DNA of 64,000 nt from Dethiobacter alkaliphilus AHT 1 (GCF_000174415.1 NZ_ACJM01000004.1:124001-188000), one strand, 5' to 3'. Shown: positions 53,583-63,309, counted from the stretch's first letter. Notes: a model not told the origin generated them from the sequence alone. Made by a program: numbers and translations.

Positions 53583-54165
53583 ACCCCCCCACCTCTTCCT
53601 TCATGTTTTCTGTAATTATACCATATATGCCTGAGTTTTCCTGCCTGTAGGGGGAAATAGTAAAATAATTTAAATAATTGTGCGAAGCGTCACCCATGGT
53701 CAGGCAATACTGCTCAAAGATACTAGCCTCCAAACTATGTGTCTTACGCAGCCTGTGGTGGACCGTACGCATGGACTGCAGTACTGTGATTTCCTGCCCC
53801 CCTTCCAGCCGGATTGTGGCAGGCTCCGGCTGCGGGCTCACCTCCAAAATAGAACGCAACCGAAAGTAACCGTACGCCGGGTCTCCGCTGACCAACGGTT
53901 TTCTTAGTTTAACGGGAACATAGATAAACAGTGGCGCCAAAACCAAAGGAACCAGATTTTTTTGTTTTACCACCGGACCAAACTTGCGCCTCGACTCCCT
54001 GACATCCACAGCAAAAGCTGCTGCCAGCCGTGCTATAAAAGTAGTTAAGCGCATTTCTACCCAACCCGTTGTGCCGTCACGAAAAAACACCTCCACCCCG
54101 GAACCTAAACCTGACCGGTAAGCAGGCATAAAAGCAGCAATACGCATTACATCTCTGATATGCAA
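53530..54165 (-). CDS. Uncharacterised protein with faint ComK resemblance
   Basis: 211 residues from the TTG at 54165. The middle region LVPLVLAPLFIYVPVKLRKP, then GYFRLRSILEV, then TIRLEGGQEITVLQSMRTVHHRLRKTHSLE has the order of a competence factor ComK-like core (hydrophobic PxF strand, Trp/Tyr-x-x, then a basic strand), but this is weak, by eye. The C-terminal 25 residues (NRTPEPDGGVGF) read over the ComFB start. The TTG has AAGGAGG eight bases upstream; that SD is inside the preceding hairpin. An ATG at 54147 is possible. Confidence 0.5.
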   Translation of the reverse strand: MHIRDVMRIAAFMPAYRSGLGSGVEVFFRDGTTGWVEMRLTTFIARLAAAFAVDVRESRRKFGPVVKQKNLVPLVLAPLFIYVPVKLRKPLVSGDPAYGYFRLRSILEVSPQPEPATIRLEGGQEITVLQSMRTVHHRLRKTHSLEASIFEQYCLTMGDASHNYLNYFTISPYRQENSGIYGIITENMKEEVGGYANRTPEPDGGVGFSAT

Positions 54166-54199
54166 AAATAAAACCTCCTTACTGTTATGTAAGGAGGTT
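54166..54199 (-). terminator. Hairpin that both ends the TPR gene and holds the SD of the next gene
   Basis: A perfect 11-bp stem, AACCTCCTTAC / GTAAGGAGGTT, with a six-base loop and a following TTTATTTT on the minus strand has the layout of an intrinsic terminator. Its 3' arm contains AAGGAGG, the SD of the gene starting at 54165. Readthrough transcripts would have this SD paired. Confidence 0.7.
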
Positions 54200-54242
54200 C
54201 TGCCTGCTCATTATATGCAAGAGCTTTTCTGTTTGTTCATAC

Positions 54243-55406
54243 CTACTTTAAGAAATCACTGCGCAAATAAGCCATCATATTTCGATGTGCTTTCTCATCC
54301 AAATCCAGCGCCTTGTTAATTTCCCGAAAACGGCTGGAAATACTGGAAGAGGACACTTTATATTCATCCGCTAATTCCTTTTGTGTCAGGGAAAGGAAAT
54401 GAAAACGCGCCAGGCTGTACTCCAGAGCCGCAGCCCAGGTTTCCACTTTTACAATCCGCGGTGTTTCCGGATACACGGTATTAATATAGTCCAGCCAGAT
54501 AGCCTGAATATCTTCAAAAAACCCGTCCTCATAACAATTGCTTTTACGCATATTTTGCATGGCACAATCAACTACCTGCTGCCATTCTTTCTTCCAAACA
54601 GGCATGTTAAATGCATAGTTATCTAAATCAAGCTCTGTTATCCGGCCCTCCTGGAAGGTCTGAACTTTTCCATCATAGCCCATGTTTTTTAACTCCAACA
54701 GAGCCAGCTGACGAAATCGCTCCTTAATCCAGGGGTTCTTTACAAAACGACGCAATACCTTACAAGCCGCATCGCCACCAATTTTACCATAAAAATGCAG
54801 GATTTCTTCTTTAAATTCATCAGATTCATGATATAGACGGTTTGCCAGCGCTTTGCGAAAACCTTTATTGCTGTTAAATAACTGCACCAGCTCTTCTGTG
54901 CTGCCCGTTTCCAAGACACGGTCCAGAAACAGATCCCGTTCCACATAGTTAGGTGATAATTCTTCTAAGGAGCCGTCTTCATCCAAAGCATCCAAAAGCT
55001 CCATGGCCTCAAAGGACATTTCGCCATCAGGCTCTGCCTGCAGATAACGGATTAAATATTCCCGGGACTTATCCATATCCTCCAGCAGCCCGTAATTGAT
55101 GCCCAGCAAAAAGTAACAATCCCCCAGAGTATCATCCAGTTCCGCAATAATATGCAAAAAAATGCGGTTTGCTTCTTTGAGACGGCCCAGTTTGCTCAGC
55201 ATGCATGCCAGGTTGTAATGATTAAAGGCGTTATCCGGTTCGGCAGCCACAGCACGCTGAAAAAATCTCAGAGCCTTGTCGGGCTTGTTTTTTTGGTAAT
55301 AGAACATGCCTTTTTGCAAATAGAAACCTGCGTCCTGCTCAAAAGGAACAATATTGCCATGAATCAGAACACCGCCTGTTTCTTTTTTTTGTCCTACATC
55401 TTTCAT
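54243..55406 (-). CDS. TPR-repeat protein with C-terminal HTH
   Basis: About 387 residues from ATG 55406. The N-terminal 130 residues hold TPR units (KPDKALRFFQRAVAAEPDNAFNHYNLACML and GRLKEANRIFLHII). The middle has a helical region, and the C-terminus has a sigma-like helix-turn-helix: LTQKELADEYKVSSSSISSRFREINKALDLD. It might be a regulator that reads a protein partner through the TPRs. The longer ORF to 55499 lacks an SD. It lies 36 bases after yhaM, probably in the same transcript. Confidence 0.75.
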   Translation of the reverse strand: MKDVGQKKETGGVLIHGNIVPFEQDAGFYLQKGMFYYQKNKPDKALRFFQRAVAAEPDNAFNHYNLACMLSKLGRLKEANRIFLHIIAELDDTLGDCYFLLGINYGLLEDMDKSREYLIRYLQAEPDGEMSFEAMELLDALDEDGSLEELSPNYVERDLFLDRVLETGSTEELVQLFNSNKGFRKALANRLYHESDEFKEEILHFYGKIGGDAACKVLRRFVKNPWIKERFRQLALLELKNMGYDGKVQTFQEGRITELDLDNYAFNMPVWKKEWQQVVDCAMQNMRKSNCYEDGFFEDIQAIWLDYINTVYPETPRIVKVETWAAALEYSLARFHFLSLTQKELADEYKVSSSSISSRFREINKALDLDEKAHRNMMAYLRSDFLK

Positions 55407-55441
55407 GTTCTCACCACCATTAATCCGATTTAAAATCTGTT

Positions 55442-56404
55442 TTATTCCGCCAGCCCTAGATATACGTCCCTTTCCAGTAACCGGTCGTAATCGGTCCATC
55501 CATCAGGCTTGCTTCCCTTGCCTGCCACCTGCGCAAACTGGTTCAAGCGGGCCGAAACCAAATCTGCATGATGCAGGGCAAATGCGGCAAATGTTCTGGG
55601 AACCTCAGGTGAACCCCACTCCTTCTGCCCATGATGAGAAAGTATGAGATGTGACAGTTCCATCTGCAGCTCTGCAGGAAAGCCAGGTATCTGCCGTACT
55701 CGCTCATCCAGCATTTCTTTGCCGATGACAATGTGGCCAATGAGTTTTCCTCTTGTTGTCATCTCAAAAGTCAGGCTCTTTGTATCATACTCCTCGATTT
55801 TACCCATGTCATGCATCAGCGCCCCGCACAGCAACAGCGACTGATCCAGTTCATGATAAGACCTGGCAAAGCGGTAACACAAAGCAGCCACTTCCAGGGA
55901 ATGCTCCAAAAGCCCGCCCACATAGTTATGATGAACAGACCTTGCAGCCGGCGCCTCACTGTACAGGCGAAAAAACTCTTTATCTTCAAAAAATGATTTC
56001 ATTAGCTCCGCCAGATGCGGCTGCGTAATTTCAGTGAGAATATGGCGCAGCTCACCAAGCATATCTTCCCGCTCCCGCGGTGCTACCCGCTGAAAAAACT
56101 GACGCTGCACCTCTTCAGGCGGCACAGGCTCCAACCCGGAAACCACCAGCTGTGGCCCCCGGTAATGACCCACCTCACCACGGACACGCAGCACATCGCC
56201 AATTTCAAACCTACCGGCCAGCTCCGGCCCTTTATCCCAGGCCACCGCTCGAATGGTACCACTTCTGTCGGCCAATTGCATACGCAAAAACTGCTCTCCG
56301 GCCCGGTTAGGCTGATTAAAAGCAATCAAAGTTTTTTCTGTAGCCACAAACTCACTGTGCACCGTATCCCCTGTTTTCAAATCCGATATAAATTGTTTAT
56401 CCAA
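55442..56404 (-). CDS. yhaM: 3'-5' exoribonuclease YhaM family
   Basis: 320-residue protein with an N-terminal OB-fold (LKTGDTVHSEFVATEKTL, RVRGEVGHYRGPQLVVSGLEPV) and an HD phosphohydrolase domain: VHHNYVGGLLEHSLEVAALC, then CGALMHDMGKIEEYD and HLILSHHGQKEWGSPE. This fits YhaM/CBF1 exoribonucleases of Firmicutes. Length is normal. It opens a short unit with the TPR gene. Confidence 0.9.
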   Translation of the reverse strand: MDKQFISDLKTGDTVHSEFVATEKTLIAFNQPNRAGEQFLRMQLADRSGTIRAVAWDKGPELAGRFEIGDVLRVRGEVGHYRGPQLVVSGLEPVPPEEVQRQFFQRVAPREREDMLGELRHILTEITQPHLAELMKSFFEDKEFFRLYSEAPAARSVHHNYVGGLLEHSLEVAALCYRFARSYHELDQSLLLCGALMHDMGKIEEYDTKSLTFEMTTRGKLIGHIVIGKEMLDERVRQIPGFPAELQMELSHLILSHHGQKEWGSPEVPRTFAAFALHHADLVSARLNQFAQVAGKGSKPDGWTDYDRLLERDVYLGLAE

Positions 56405-56719
56405 ACCGTTGCCTCCATAAGAAAGACACGCTTATGCAGTTCCCTAAAGGCGTGGCTTTCAACTCTCTTTACACTATATTCAGCATAACGGTTTGATTTC
56501 CTCTTTCGACATAATCCGGAGTATTTATTTATCCCAAGCTTTCATCACACAAAAAAAACCGACCACCCGGCCGGCAAATGGATATGTGCGCTTCTTGCCA
56601 CAGAACTCACTCATACCCAATACCATTATATACAAAATTCAACTTTTTATAACATTGTCAAAGAATAGTGCTTTTGGGGGCCATTTGTCCTGACATGATA
56701 AGACAGACGCCTTTTAGCA
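56405..56719. other. Intergenic region between yhaM and the first response regulator gene
   Basis: About 315 bases, AT-rich in its right half. It should contain the yhaM promoter. On the minus strand GAAAGCCACGCC and a short purine-rich run occur upstream of yhaM; I looked for a riboswitch there and could not assign one. No tRNA or convincing small ORF. Confidence 0.35.
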
Positions 56720-56764
56720 AAAAAAAAGACTAAACAGTTGATTCATCCACTGTTTAGTCTTTTT
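56720..56764 (-). terminator. Terminator of the first HK/RR pair
   Basis: AAAAAGACTAAACAGT / ACTGTTTAGTCTTTTT, a perfect 16-bp stem with a ten-base loop. Its arm includes the last codons of the response regulator gene; a T-run follows on the minus strand. Confidence 0.92.
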
Positions 56765-57401
56765 TACTAAACATTGATTTGCGTTTGGTCACATAAGCTG
56801 CCGCCGCAGCCCGGTTGGCCAGATTTAGTTTGGAAAAAATGTTGGAAACGTAATTTCGAACAGTCTTTTCTGCCAAGAATATGGCGTCGGCAATTTGCTG
56901 ATTTGTTTTTCCCTCAGCAATCAACATTAAAATTTTCCGCTCAGTTTCGGTAAGCTTAGCCTCGTTTTCTTTTTCGGTGGCAATATCTTTCATCCGCCCC
57001 ATCACTTTTCCTGTAATGCTGGGGTCAAGAAGTGATTCCCCCTGGGCCACCCGCTCCACCGATTCAATTAACTTGTCATTATCCATTTGTTTTAAAACAT
57101 ACCCGGAAGCACCGGCCATAATGGAAGCATAAACAGCTTCATCGTCGGCATATGAGGTCAGCATAATCACCTTAATATCACTGGAAACGCCACGAATTTC
57201 CCGGCAAGCCTCTATCCCGTTCATATCCGGCATTCTGATATCCATAACCACCACATCCGGCTTTTCCTGCTTTGCTATTTCTATAGCTTCCTCACCGGAT
57301 TCTGCCTCTCCCACCACAGTAAAATTATCCTGTAATTCCAGCAAAGACTTCAGACCCATACGCACCACAGCATGGTCGTCAACAATTAGAACTCGAATCA
57401 T
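56754..57401 (-). CDS. NarL-type response regulator, copy 1
   Basis: 215 residues. The receiver domain has [13 protein letters not shown], the phospho-Asp in [14 protein letters not shown] (about residue 54) and Thr/Lys switch residues in MLTSYADDE and GYVLKQ. The LuxR-type HTH has [40 protein letters not shown]. The start ATG overlaps the end of the kinase gene by four bases. It is one of three paralogues within 8 kb that nearly share the recognition helix, so they might bind similar DNA. Confidence 0.95.
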   Translation of the reverse strand: MIRVLIVDDHAVVRMGLKSLLELQDNFTVVGEAESGEEAIEIAKQEKPDVVVMDIRMPDMNGIEACREIRGVSSDIKVIMLTSYADDEAVYASIMAGASGYVLKQMDNDKLIESVERVAQGESLLDPSITGKVMGRMKDIATEKENEAKLTETERKILMLIAEGKTNQQIADAIFLAEKTVRNYVSNIFSKLNLANRAAAAAYVTKRKSMFSKKD

Positions 57402-58888
57402 ACCGGTTCCCCTTTCATTTCACCTTCCGACCCAAAATATTGGGCATTTCTGATAAAAGAACTCTGCAAATAACTGAGTTTGGTGTAAGGAAGGGTTATC
57501 TCAAAACGTGTCCCCTCCCCCGGTGCCGCATGAAACACAATTGTTCCCTGCAGCATAACAACCCGATGGAAGATGTTGTCCAAACCCTGATTCTGTCCGG
57601 CCTGCGGATCTATCTTTACAGTTTGCGGATTAAAGCCAACTCCGTCGTCAAATATTCTGAGCACAAGGTTGTCCTCTCTAAAACTAACCCTTACCGTAAC
57701 CGTAGAGGCACGCGAGTGTTTTGCAGCATTGGACAACAGCTCCCGCACAATTTGCAGTATATGATTAACCTGCACAATGTTCAAGTCACCAACCTGTTTT
57801 CCCTCCACGGAAAATTCCACTTCCATAACTGCATTTTCACGGTATTCAACGATTAACTGCTGCAAAGCTTCTTTTAAGGAAACACTTAAATAGTCGTCCA
57901 GATGCAGCTCCTCAATATAATCACGAACATCCTGAATGATTTTATCCAAATCTTTTTTTACAAACTCCATTTGCCGATCCGCCTCTTCAGGCTTCTTCCG
58001 GCATAGAATAGTAAACTGTTTCAGCTTTAGCCCCACACCGTAAATAGACTGAATAATCCCGTCATGCAGCTCCCGGGCAATACGGTCCCGCTCCTCGGCC
58101 AATACCTGACGCTTCAAAGCCTTTTCCAGGCGGTGTTCCCTTTCCACCTCAAAAACACTGACAATCTTGACCACCAAATAAGTCATGACAATCAGGTAGA
58201 TGGAGCGAAAAAAAACAATGGGCGCCCCTACAAAAGCCTCAAATGTCTCCCGGTTTAGAATTGCCGCCGGCCAGAGAATAGCGTGGGAGGGAACCATGCC
58301 GATTATAAAAACCCCGAAAAAAAACGTATACGCCAGTCCCTTAATATGATTCACCAATGAAGGAATATTAAACTTTTCCACTTCTTTACTGTGCTGAATC
58401 AAACCATATCCCGTGAAAAAAAGCCCTGGAGCAGAAAACATATAACGTGAAAGATTGTCTATCATCATCAGATATAAGTGCTGGTTACCCAAAGCCCAAA
58501 CAAATGCAATCATCAGCAACCATAACCCACTGACTGCAAGAATAACCCGCTTTAAGCTCCTTACCTGAGGGTAGATATCGGCGACCAGGCGAAAACCAAG
58601 CCAAAAGATAACCTGATAAGCAACAGCCTTCAGAAAAAGATCACCGGAACTTAAAATTTGCACCCACTCTGCAGATAGCCCACTTTCCTTAATTAACAAG
58701 ATAATGGTAATAAGTTCGGTAATGCCGAATAAAGCCCCATAAACCGCCAATAGCCATAAAGATTTAGCTAACTTTAGCTCACTGCTCCGGTTAATTTTCA
58801 AGGCAATGGCAAAAGCATACAAAAAAAACAGCATCATGTAAATGATACGCATGAGCAGCATATTTTCAGCAAAAAATTCACTGATCAT
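57398..58888 (-). CDS. 7-TM sensor histidine kinase, HisKA_3 type, copy 1
   Basis: 496 residues. Seven or so membrane helices (about 10-245) have only short loops, so the signal may be sensed in the membrane. Then a coiled-coil linker, the phospho-His site in [22 protein letters not shown] (about residue 280) and a HATPase domain ending [11 protein letters not shown]. NarX/DesK-like kinase class. The membrane part shares [18 protein letters not shown] and ITELI stretches with copy 2, so both may read the same kind of cue. Overlaps its response regulator gene. Confidence 0.93.
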   Translation of the reverse strand: MISEFFAENMLLMRIIYMMLFFLYAFAIALKINRSSELKLAKSLWLLAVYGALFGITELITIILLIKESGLSAEWVQILSSGDLFLKAVAYQVIFWLGFRLVADIYPQVRSLKRVILAVSGLWLLMIAFVWALGNQHLYLMMIDNLSRYMFSAPGLFFTGYGLIQHSKEVEKFNIPSLVNHIKGLAYTFFFGVFIIGMVPSHAILWPAAILNRETFEAFVGAPIVFFRSIYLIVMTYLVVKIVSVFEVEREHRLEKALKRQVLAEERDRIARELHDGIIQSIYGVGLKLKQFTILCRKKPEEADRQMEFVKKDLDKIIQDVRDYIEELHLDDYLSVSLKEALQQLIVEYRENAVMEVEFSVEGKQVGDLNIVQVNHILQIVRELLSNAAKHSRASTVTVRVSFREDNLVLRIFDDGVGFNPQTVKIDPQAGQNQGLDNIFHRVVMLQGTIVFHAAPGEGTRFEITLPYTKLSYLQSSFIRNAQYFGSEGEMKGEPV

Positions 58889-59039
58889 TCACACACATCC
58901 TCGCGCTGACTTCTTTAAGTATATTCTGCTCCCCTATTCTAAATCCTCCCTGCCATCAGACATTTATCATTAAAAACCGAGTCTAATGACCCCCCTCTAA
59001 GCAGATACTTTTGCCCTCTAACGAACGTTATGCCAGCAC

Positions 59040-59073
59040 AAAAAAAGAGTCTGGAGCAATCGCTTCAGACTCT
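59040..59073 (-). terminator. Terminator of the hexaheme cytochrome gene
   Basis: AGAGTCTG / CAGACTCT stem with a 12-base loop, then a run of T on the minus strand, about 40 bases after the stop codon. Confidence 0.88.
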
Positions 59074-59112
59074 GTATACCACAGGTTCTACACCTTAACA
59101 GCTTTAATTATG

Positions 59113-60558
59113 CTATTCAATTAACCAGGGCCAGTTATTTTCCTCAGGCCACTCTTCTTCAGGCAAGCCAATTACACGACCTTCGTCGTCAAGTCTGAAG
59201 GTATGCTGCATAGCTCTGCCACTAAATTCAGGCTCATCATCCCAACCGCGTCGACCGTCCATGACTTCACGAATAGATTCCTTTGTATCGTATACCCCTT
59301 CATGGCAGGGAGCGCAGGATTCTTCCATTGTTACAATTACTTCCGGCGATGAACCATATTCTCTAAACTGCTGTCCCTCATCATTTGCTCCATGAACAGA
59401 GTGACAGTCAATGCAAGCCCAGTCTGCTTTAGGGCCTAACTGTAAGTCAAAGCCCCACTGGTGCCAGCCGCGGCCTTTACCATCGGCAGATACCCGACGC
59501 CATTCTTCACCCCAGGTAGGCAGAATAAACTCTACATGGTCTTCTAAATTATCGCCTGGCAGGAAACCATAAGCGTCTCCCCAGCGGACTTCAGGATCAA
59601 AGTGCTTATTGGCTGTTGTTCTGGTATGACACTGTTCGCACGCATCATTTTGCTGCTTGGTAGTCATATCCGAGAAACTGACAATCAAATCTTCATTCAT
59701 GGGATCGGCAGCATGATCACCACCGGGTCCGTGGCAGGCTTCACAACCAACGGCCATATCCGCCACCAGTTCTGTTGCAATCAAGTCAGGATTTTCTAAA
59801 TTGGCAGGTACATTTAAACCTGTCGCATGACATCCGCCGCAATTGTCATCCCATCTGCGGACATCATTACGGTCGGCCCATACGCCGCCTGTCGGTTCAC
59901 CATCTAATGTTTGTGACCAATTGCCGCCGTCTCTGTCATACCTGACCTGATATTTAAGCAGGTAATTGCCGCCACCATCATAAATATTGGTAAAGTTTGT
60001 GGCCCGCCTCTTATTGCCATGACCAAATACTTCCACATCAACGGTGTGCAAAATTTCTCCATCTTCCGCAGTAAACCGTGCTTCAAACTCCCTGTCGCCT
60101 AAATGATATATATAAACTCCGTCTACATCATTAACTTCAGTTCCCTGTACCACAAAATCTTTGGTACCGGCAATTCCTGAAGGCTCATCTTCATCAATCA
60201 TAATCGGGTTTCCCAAACCCTCCGACAAATCATTCCACGTGATTCCGTCTTCTAAATTACCGTTAAATATATCATCATAAAGCATATCCGGTGTTTGCAT
60301 GGAAACAGAATGCCAGGTTCCCTGCCAAGCTTCATACTCTGCAGAGTGACAACCCTGGCAAGCATCAGACCCTACATAATTACCATACTCAGGGATATCC
60401 GATGTTTCTTCCGGAACTTCTTCTCCATTCTCACCGTTTACATTTTCATTATTATTGTTCTCTTCGTTGGCAGGTGTGTCTCCGCAACCAGTTATTGAGA
60501 AAACCATCACAAGTGTCAGTAAAAAAATACCTAACGTCATCCATCTTTTTCTCTTCAT
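59113..60558 (-). CDS. Hexaheme cytochrome c lipoprotein
   Basis: 481 residues from ATG 60558. A basic start, hydrophobic stretch and SITGC give a lipoprotein signal (Cys near residue 25), followed by an acidic Asn/Glu-rich linker. Six CxxCH motifs follow: CQGCH, CGGCH, CEACH, CEQCH, CIDCH and CAPCH. The layout (first heme, then a long gap with a beta-rich part, then five) resembles cytochrome c554/multiheme proteins anchored on the outside of the membrane; a specific electron acceptor cannot be told. It is flanked by kinase/regulator pairs. The longer ORF to 60606 has no SD. Confidence 0.9.
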   Translation of the reverse strand: MKRKRWMTLGIFLLTLVMVFSITGCGDTPANEENNNNENVNGENGEEVPEETSDIPEYGNYVGSDACQGCHSAEYEAWQGTWHSVSMQTPDMLYDDIFNGNLEDGITWNDLSEGLGNPIMIDEDEPSGIAGTKDFVVQGTEVNDVDGVYIYHLGDREFEARFTAEDGEILHTVDVEVFGHGNKRRATNFTNIYDGGGNYLLKYQVRYDRDGGNWSQTLDGEPTGGVWADRNDVRRWDDNCGGCHATGLNVPANLENPDLIATELVADMAVGCEACHGPGGDHAADPMNEDLIVSFSDMTTKQQNDACEQCHTRTTANKHFDPEVRWGDAYGFLPGDNLEDHVEFILPTWGEEWRRVSADGKGRGWHQWGFDLQLGPKADWACIDCHSVHGANDEGQQFREYGSSPEVIVTMEESCAPCHEGVYDTKESIREVMDGRRGWDDEPEFSGRAMQHTFRLDDEGRVIGLPEEEWPEENNWPWLIE

Positions 60559-60943
60559 TACAGAAATTCCCCCTTTTTTTACCCTACACAAAGTCACACT
60601 TAACAAGTTTTGCCGCGGTCATAATAATCCTGGTCTGTGTCCTTTTATTTAGCCCCCCTTTTTTGTTAAACTGCCCTATTCACCCCCCGTCTCCTGCAAA
60701 TTATTTGTAACTTATTTCACAACTTCTTCACAATTAGGCTTAAACCTGTAGTAATTAATCACAAACAGCTGTGCCAAATGTCCCATATCTGCTTTTCTCC
60801 TCTATCATCTGAACAATATTTGAAAACAACCGCCAATTTTTATCCCCTATATACCATATTCCCCCCGCCCTTCCCCGCTAACGGGCATTAGGCACAAATG
60901 TACCTGCCGAATGTCCCAACCGGCTTAATGCCCATTCAGGAGC
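60559..60943. promoter_or_regulatory. Control region of the hexaheme cytochrome gene
   Basis: About 385 bases. TTCACAA occurs twice in direct orientation, 11 bases apart (60716-60722 and 60727-60733), one helical turn. AATGTCCCA occurs at 60777-60785 and 60910-60918 and again at 63266-63274 beside the third regulator gene. An inverted repeat GGGCATTA / TAATGCCC spans about 60884-60934. These are candidates for binding by the NarL-type regulators. No single promoter could be fixed. Confidence 0.4.
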
Positions 60944-60985
60944 AAAAAAACGGCTCTCAGGAACATTACCTGAAAGCCGTTTTTC
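60944..60985 (-). terminator. Terminator of the second HK/RR pair
   Basis: AAAAACGGCT / AGCCGTTTTT outer stem with an inner CAGG / CCTG helix; T-run on the minus strand, 8 bases after the stop. Confidence 0.9.
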
Positions 60986-60992
60986 TATCTAT

Positions 60993-61640
60993 TTAAGATT
61001 TAATAAAGAACCCTGGGCTTTTTTTCGATACGTACGCTGCCGCCGCCGCTCGATTTGATAAATTAAGTTTCAAAAATATCTTGGATACATAATTGCGCAC
61101 AGTCTTTTCAGCCAGGAAAATTTCCTCTGCAATCTGCTTGTTGGTTTTTCCTTCCGCAATCAACAATAACACTTTCTTTTCCATCTCGGTTAGCGTCTTC
61201 CCACTTTGCTTTCCGGCAGCAATATTTTTCATTTGCGACAGAACCTTAAAGGTGACCTGTGGGTCCAACAACGATTCCCCGGCGGCCACCCGTTCTATGG
61301 CCTCTACCAGCTTGGCGCTATCTGTCTTTTTCAGTATATATCCCATGGCTCCCGCCATAATAGAGGCATAAACCGCCTCATCATCACCGTATGAAGTTAA
61401 CATAACAACCTTGGTCTCCGGCACATTGGCCACAACTTCCTGACACGCTTCAATCCCGTTCATCCCGGGCATCCTGATATCCATCACCACCACATCCGGC
61501 CTCGTTGCTTTGGTCAAAGGCAAAACGTCCTCCCCACGTGCGCACTCACCCACAACTTCAAAGTTATCATATAGCTCTATCAGCGACTTTAGCCCAAACC
61601 TCACCACCGCATGGTCGTCGACAATCAGAACTCTAATCAT
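60993..61640 (-). CDS. NarL-type response regulator, copy 2
   Basis: 215 residues, laid out as copy 1: [13 protein letters not shown], phospho-Asp in [14 protein letters not shown], switch Lys in GYILKKTDS, and [43 protein letters not shown]. It starts one base after the cognate kinase stop. It lies upstream of the hexaheme cytochrome gene and ends in its own terminator. Confidence 0.95.
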   Translation of the reverse strand: MIRVLIVDDHAVVRFGLKSLIELYDNFEVVGECARGEDVLPLTKATRPDVVVMDIRMPGMNGIEACQEVVANVPETKVVMLTSYGDDEAVYASIMAGAMGYILKKTDSAKLVEAIERVAAGESLLDPQVTFKVLSQMKNIAAGKQSGKTLTEMEKKVLLLIAEGKTNKQIAEEIFLAEKTVRNYVSKIFLKLNLSNRAAAAAYVSKKSPGFFIKS

Positions 61641-63167
61641 CTACTCGCCCCCCGTATAACTCTTGGCCTTAAAATAACTGGGATCCTTAATCAGCACACC
61701 TTCACCGCACCTTGCTTTCTTATAAGGTACATTAATTTCAAAATTTGTTCCCTGCCCGGGCGCCGCATGAAAAACAACCGTACCCTGCATCATTCCCACA
61801 CGGTAAAAAACGTTCTTTAACCCCTGTCGCCCGCTACCACGCTGAGGGCCGTCCAGTTCCACCGGATCAAAACCCACCCCGTTGTCACTGATACGTATCC
61901 TGATATTTTCCGCACCAAAGTTAATGAATACCTCAGATCGTTCAGCACGGGAATGCTTGGCAATGTTAGTCAGCAACTCCTTTAACGATTGAAGCAGATT
62001 GTTAGTCTGGATAATATTTAAATCAGCCGCAGGCTTTCCTTGCACAGTCAGGTTAATCTGCATCATAGAGTACTCTTTAACTTCTTCCACCAACTGACGC
62101 GCCCCTTCTTCAAGCGATGTGGTGGAAAAATCAGGCGACTGCAGCTCCTGAATATAATCACGAATGTCCTGGATAATATTATCCAGCTCATCCCTGCCGC
62201 AGCGAAGCTGTCTTTTTGCCTCCGCTAACCGTTTATCCGCCAATAATAAAGACTGCTCCATCTTCAGCCCCACACCGTAAATAGATTGAATAATACCATC
62301 ATGGAGCTCCCTGCCAATTCGCTCCCGCTCCTCCATCAGCACCTGCTGCCGCATAGCCTCTTCCAGCCGGAACTCCCTTTCCACCTCAAATACATCCACA
62401 ATCCTGATTACAAAATAAGTAATAAAGATCAGAATCCACGAGCGAAAAAAAATCACCGACACACCAAAAAAGTCCATAAACGCCTCTCTGTTCAGGACGG
62501 TGGCCGGCCATATAACCGGCTCATTGGCAATGGTACCAATAAATAAGGCTGCCCCAAAAAAGGTAATAGCCATCCCCCTCAGGTTATTAACCAGAGAAGT
62601 TACATGAAACATGGCCACTTCCCTTTTTTGCAGCCATAGGCCTACCCCCGACATCAAAAAGCCCGGCAAAGCCAGCATATAGCGCGATAAATTGTTAATC
62701 ATCGCCCAATGCAGCTCTCCTCCCTGAATACCTAACATATATACCGCCAACATTACCCAGGCCGAACATATCACAACGCCGATAATCTTTAAAACAGAAT
62801 ACTTTTCAAAGTAGTCGGTAATCAGGCAAATCCCCAGCCAGAGAATAAACATAAAAGACCCGGCTTTAAAGAAAAGCTCCGCATACTGAAGAGTCACATC
62901 CATTACCGGAAGAGCCTCAACCGAACTTATTTTATGGACAAATATTATCAACTCGGTAATTCCATGCATAATGGCATATCCGGCCAACAACCAAAGACTA
63001 CGGGCCAGACGCAGCTCACTCTTCTTGTTGGTCTTTAAAATAATAGCAGAACCCATTACAAAAAAGAGAATAGCGTATACCACCAGCATAAAAAGCCTGT
63101 TGTCAAAGTAAAAACCCAGCATAGCGCACCCCCTACAAAAAGTGAAAAAGAGAACATGCATAATCAT
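61641..63167 (-). CDS. 7-TM sensor histidine kinase, HisKA_3 type, copy 2
   Basis: 508 residues. The membrane part (about 20-260, seven helices) is paralogous to copy 1, with VIWPATVLNREAFMDFFGVSVIFFRSW and HGITELI. The phospho-His site is in [24 protein letters not shown], followed by the HATPase domain with DNGVGFDPVEL and a GTNFEINVPY end. No periplasmic sensing domain is visible. It is adjacent to regulator copy 2 with no gap. Confidence 0.93.
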   Translation of the reverse strand: MIMHVLFFTFCRGCAMLGFYFDNRLFMLVVYAILFFVMGSAIILKTNKKSELRLARSLWLLAGYAIMHGITELIIFVHKISSVEALPVMDVTLQYAELFFKAGSFMFILWLGICLITDYFEKYSVLKIIGVVICSAWVMLAVYMLGIQGGELHWAMINNLSRYMLALPGFLMSGVGLWLQKREVAMFHVTSLVNNLRGMAITFFGAALFIGTIANEPVIWPATVLNREAFMDFFGVSVIFFRSWILIFITYFVIRIVDVFEVEREFRLEEAMRQQVLMEERERIGRELHDGIIQSIYGVGLKMEQSLLLADKRLAEAKRQLRCGRDELDNIIQDIRDYIQELQSPDFSTTSLEEGARQLVEEVKEYSMMQINLTVQGKPAADLNIIQTNNLLQSLKELLTNIAKHSRAERSEVFINFGAENIRIRISDNGVGFDPVELDGPQRGSGRQGLKNVFYRVGMMQGTVVFHAAPGQGTNFEINVPYKKARCGEGVLIKDPSYFKAKSYTGGE

Positions 63168-63273
63168 ACTGACCCTGTCTCTTATACTTATTCACCCCTT
63201 GTGCCCTGATACCTCCCGACAAAAGACAGTCTTCCTTCAACAGTTGCCCATCCTTTTCCAGGACTAATGTCCC

Positions 63274-63309
63274 AAAAAAATAATTCAGAGATTATCCTCT
63301 GAATTATTT
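63274..63309 (-). terminator. Terminator at the end of the third regulator gene
   Basis: AAATAATTCAGAG / CTCTGAATTATTT, a perfect 13-bp stem with a six-base loop, overlaps the stop codon; T-run on the minus strand. Confidence 0.9.

Noticed and set aside
56405-56560. Possible riboswitch upstream of yhaM (GAAAGCCACGCC)
   Set aside because: The short word recalls parts of c-di-GMP and cobalamin motifs, but no complete set of stems or conserved core was found.
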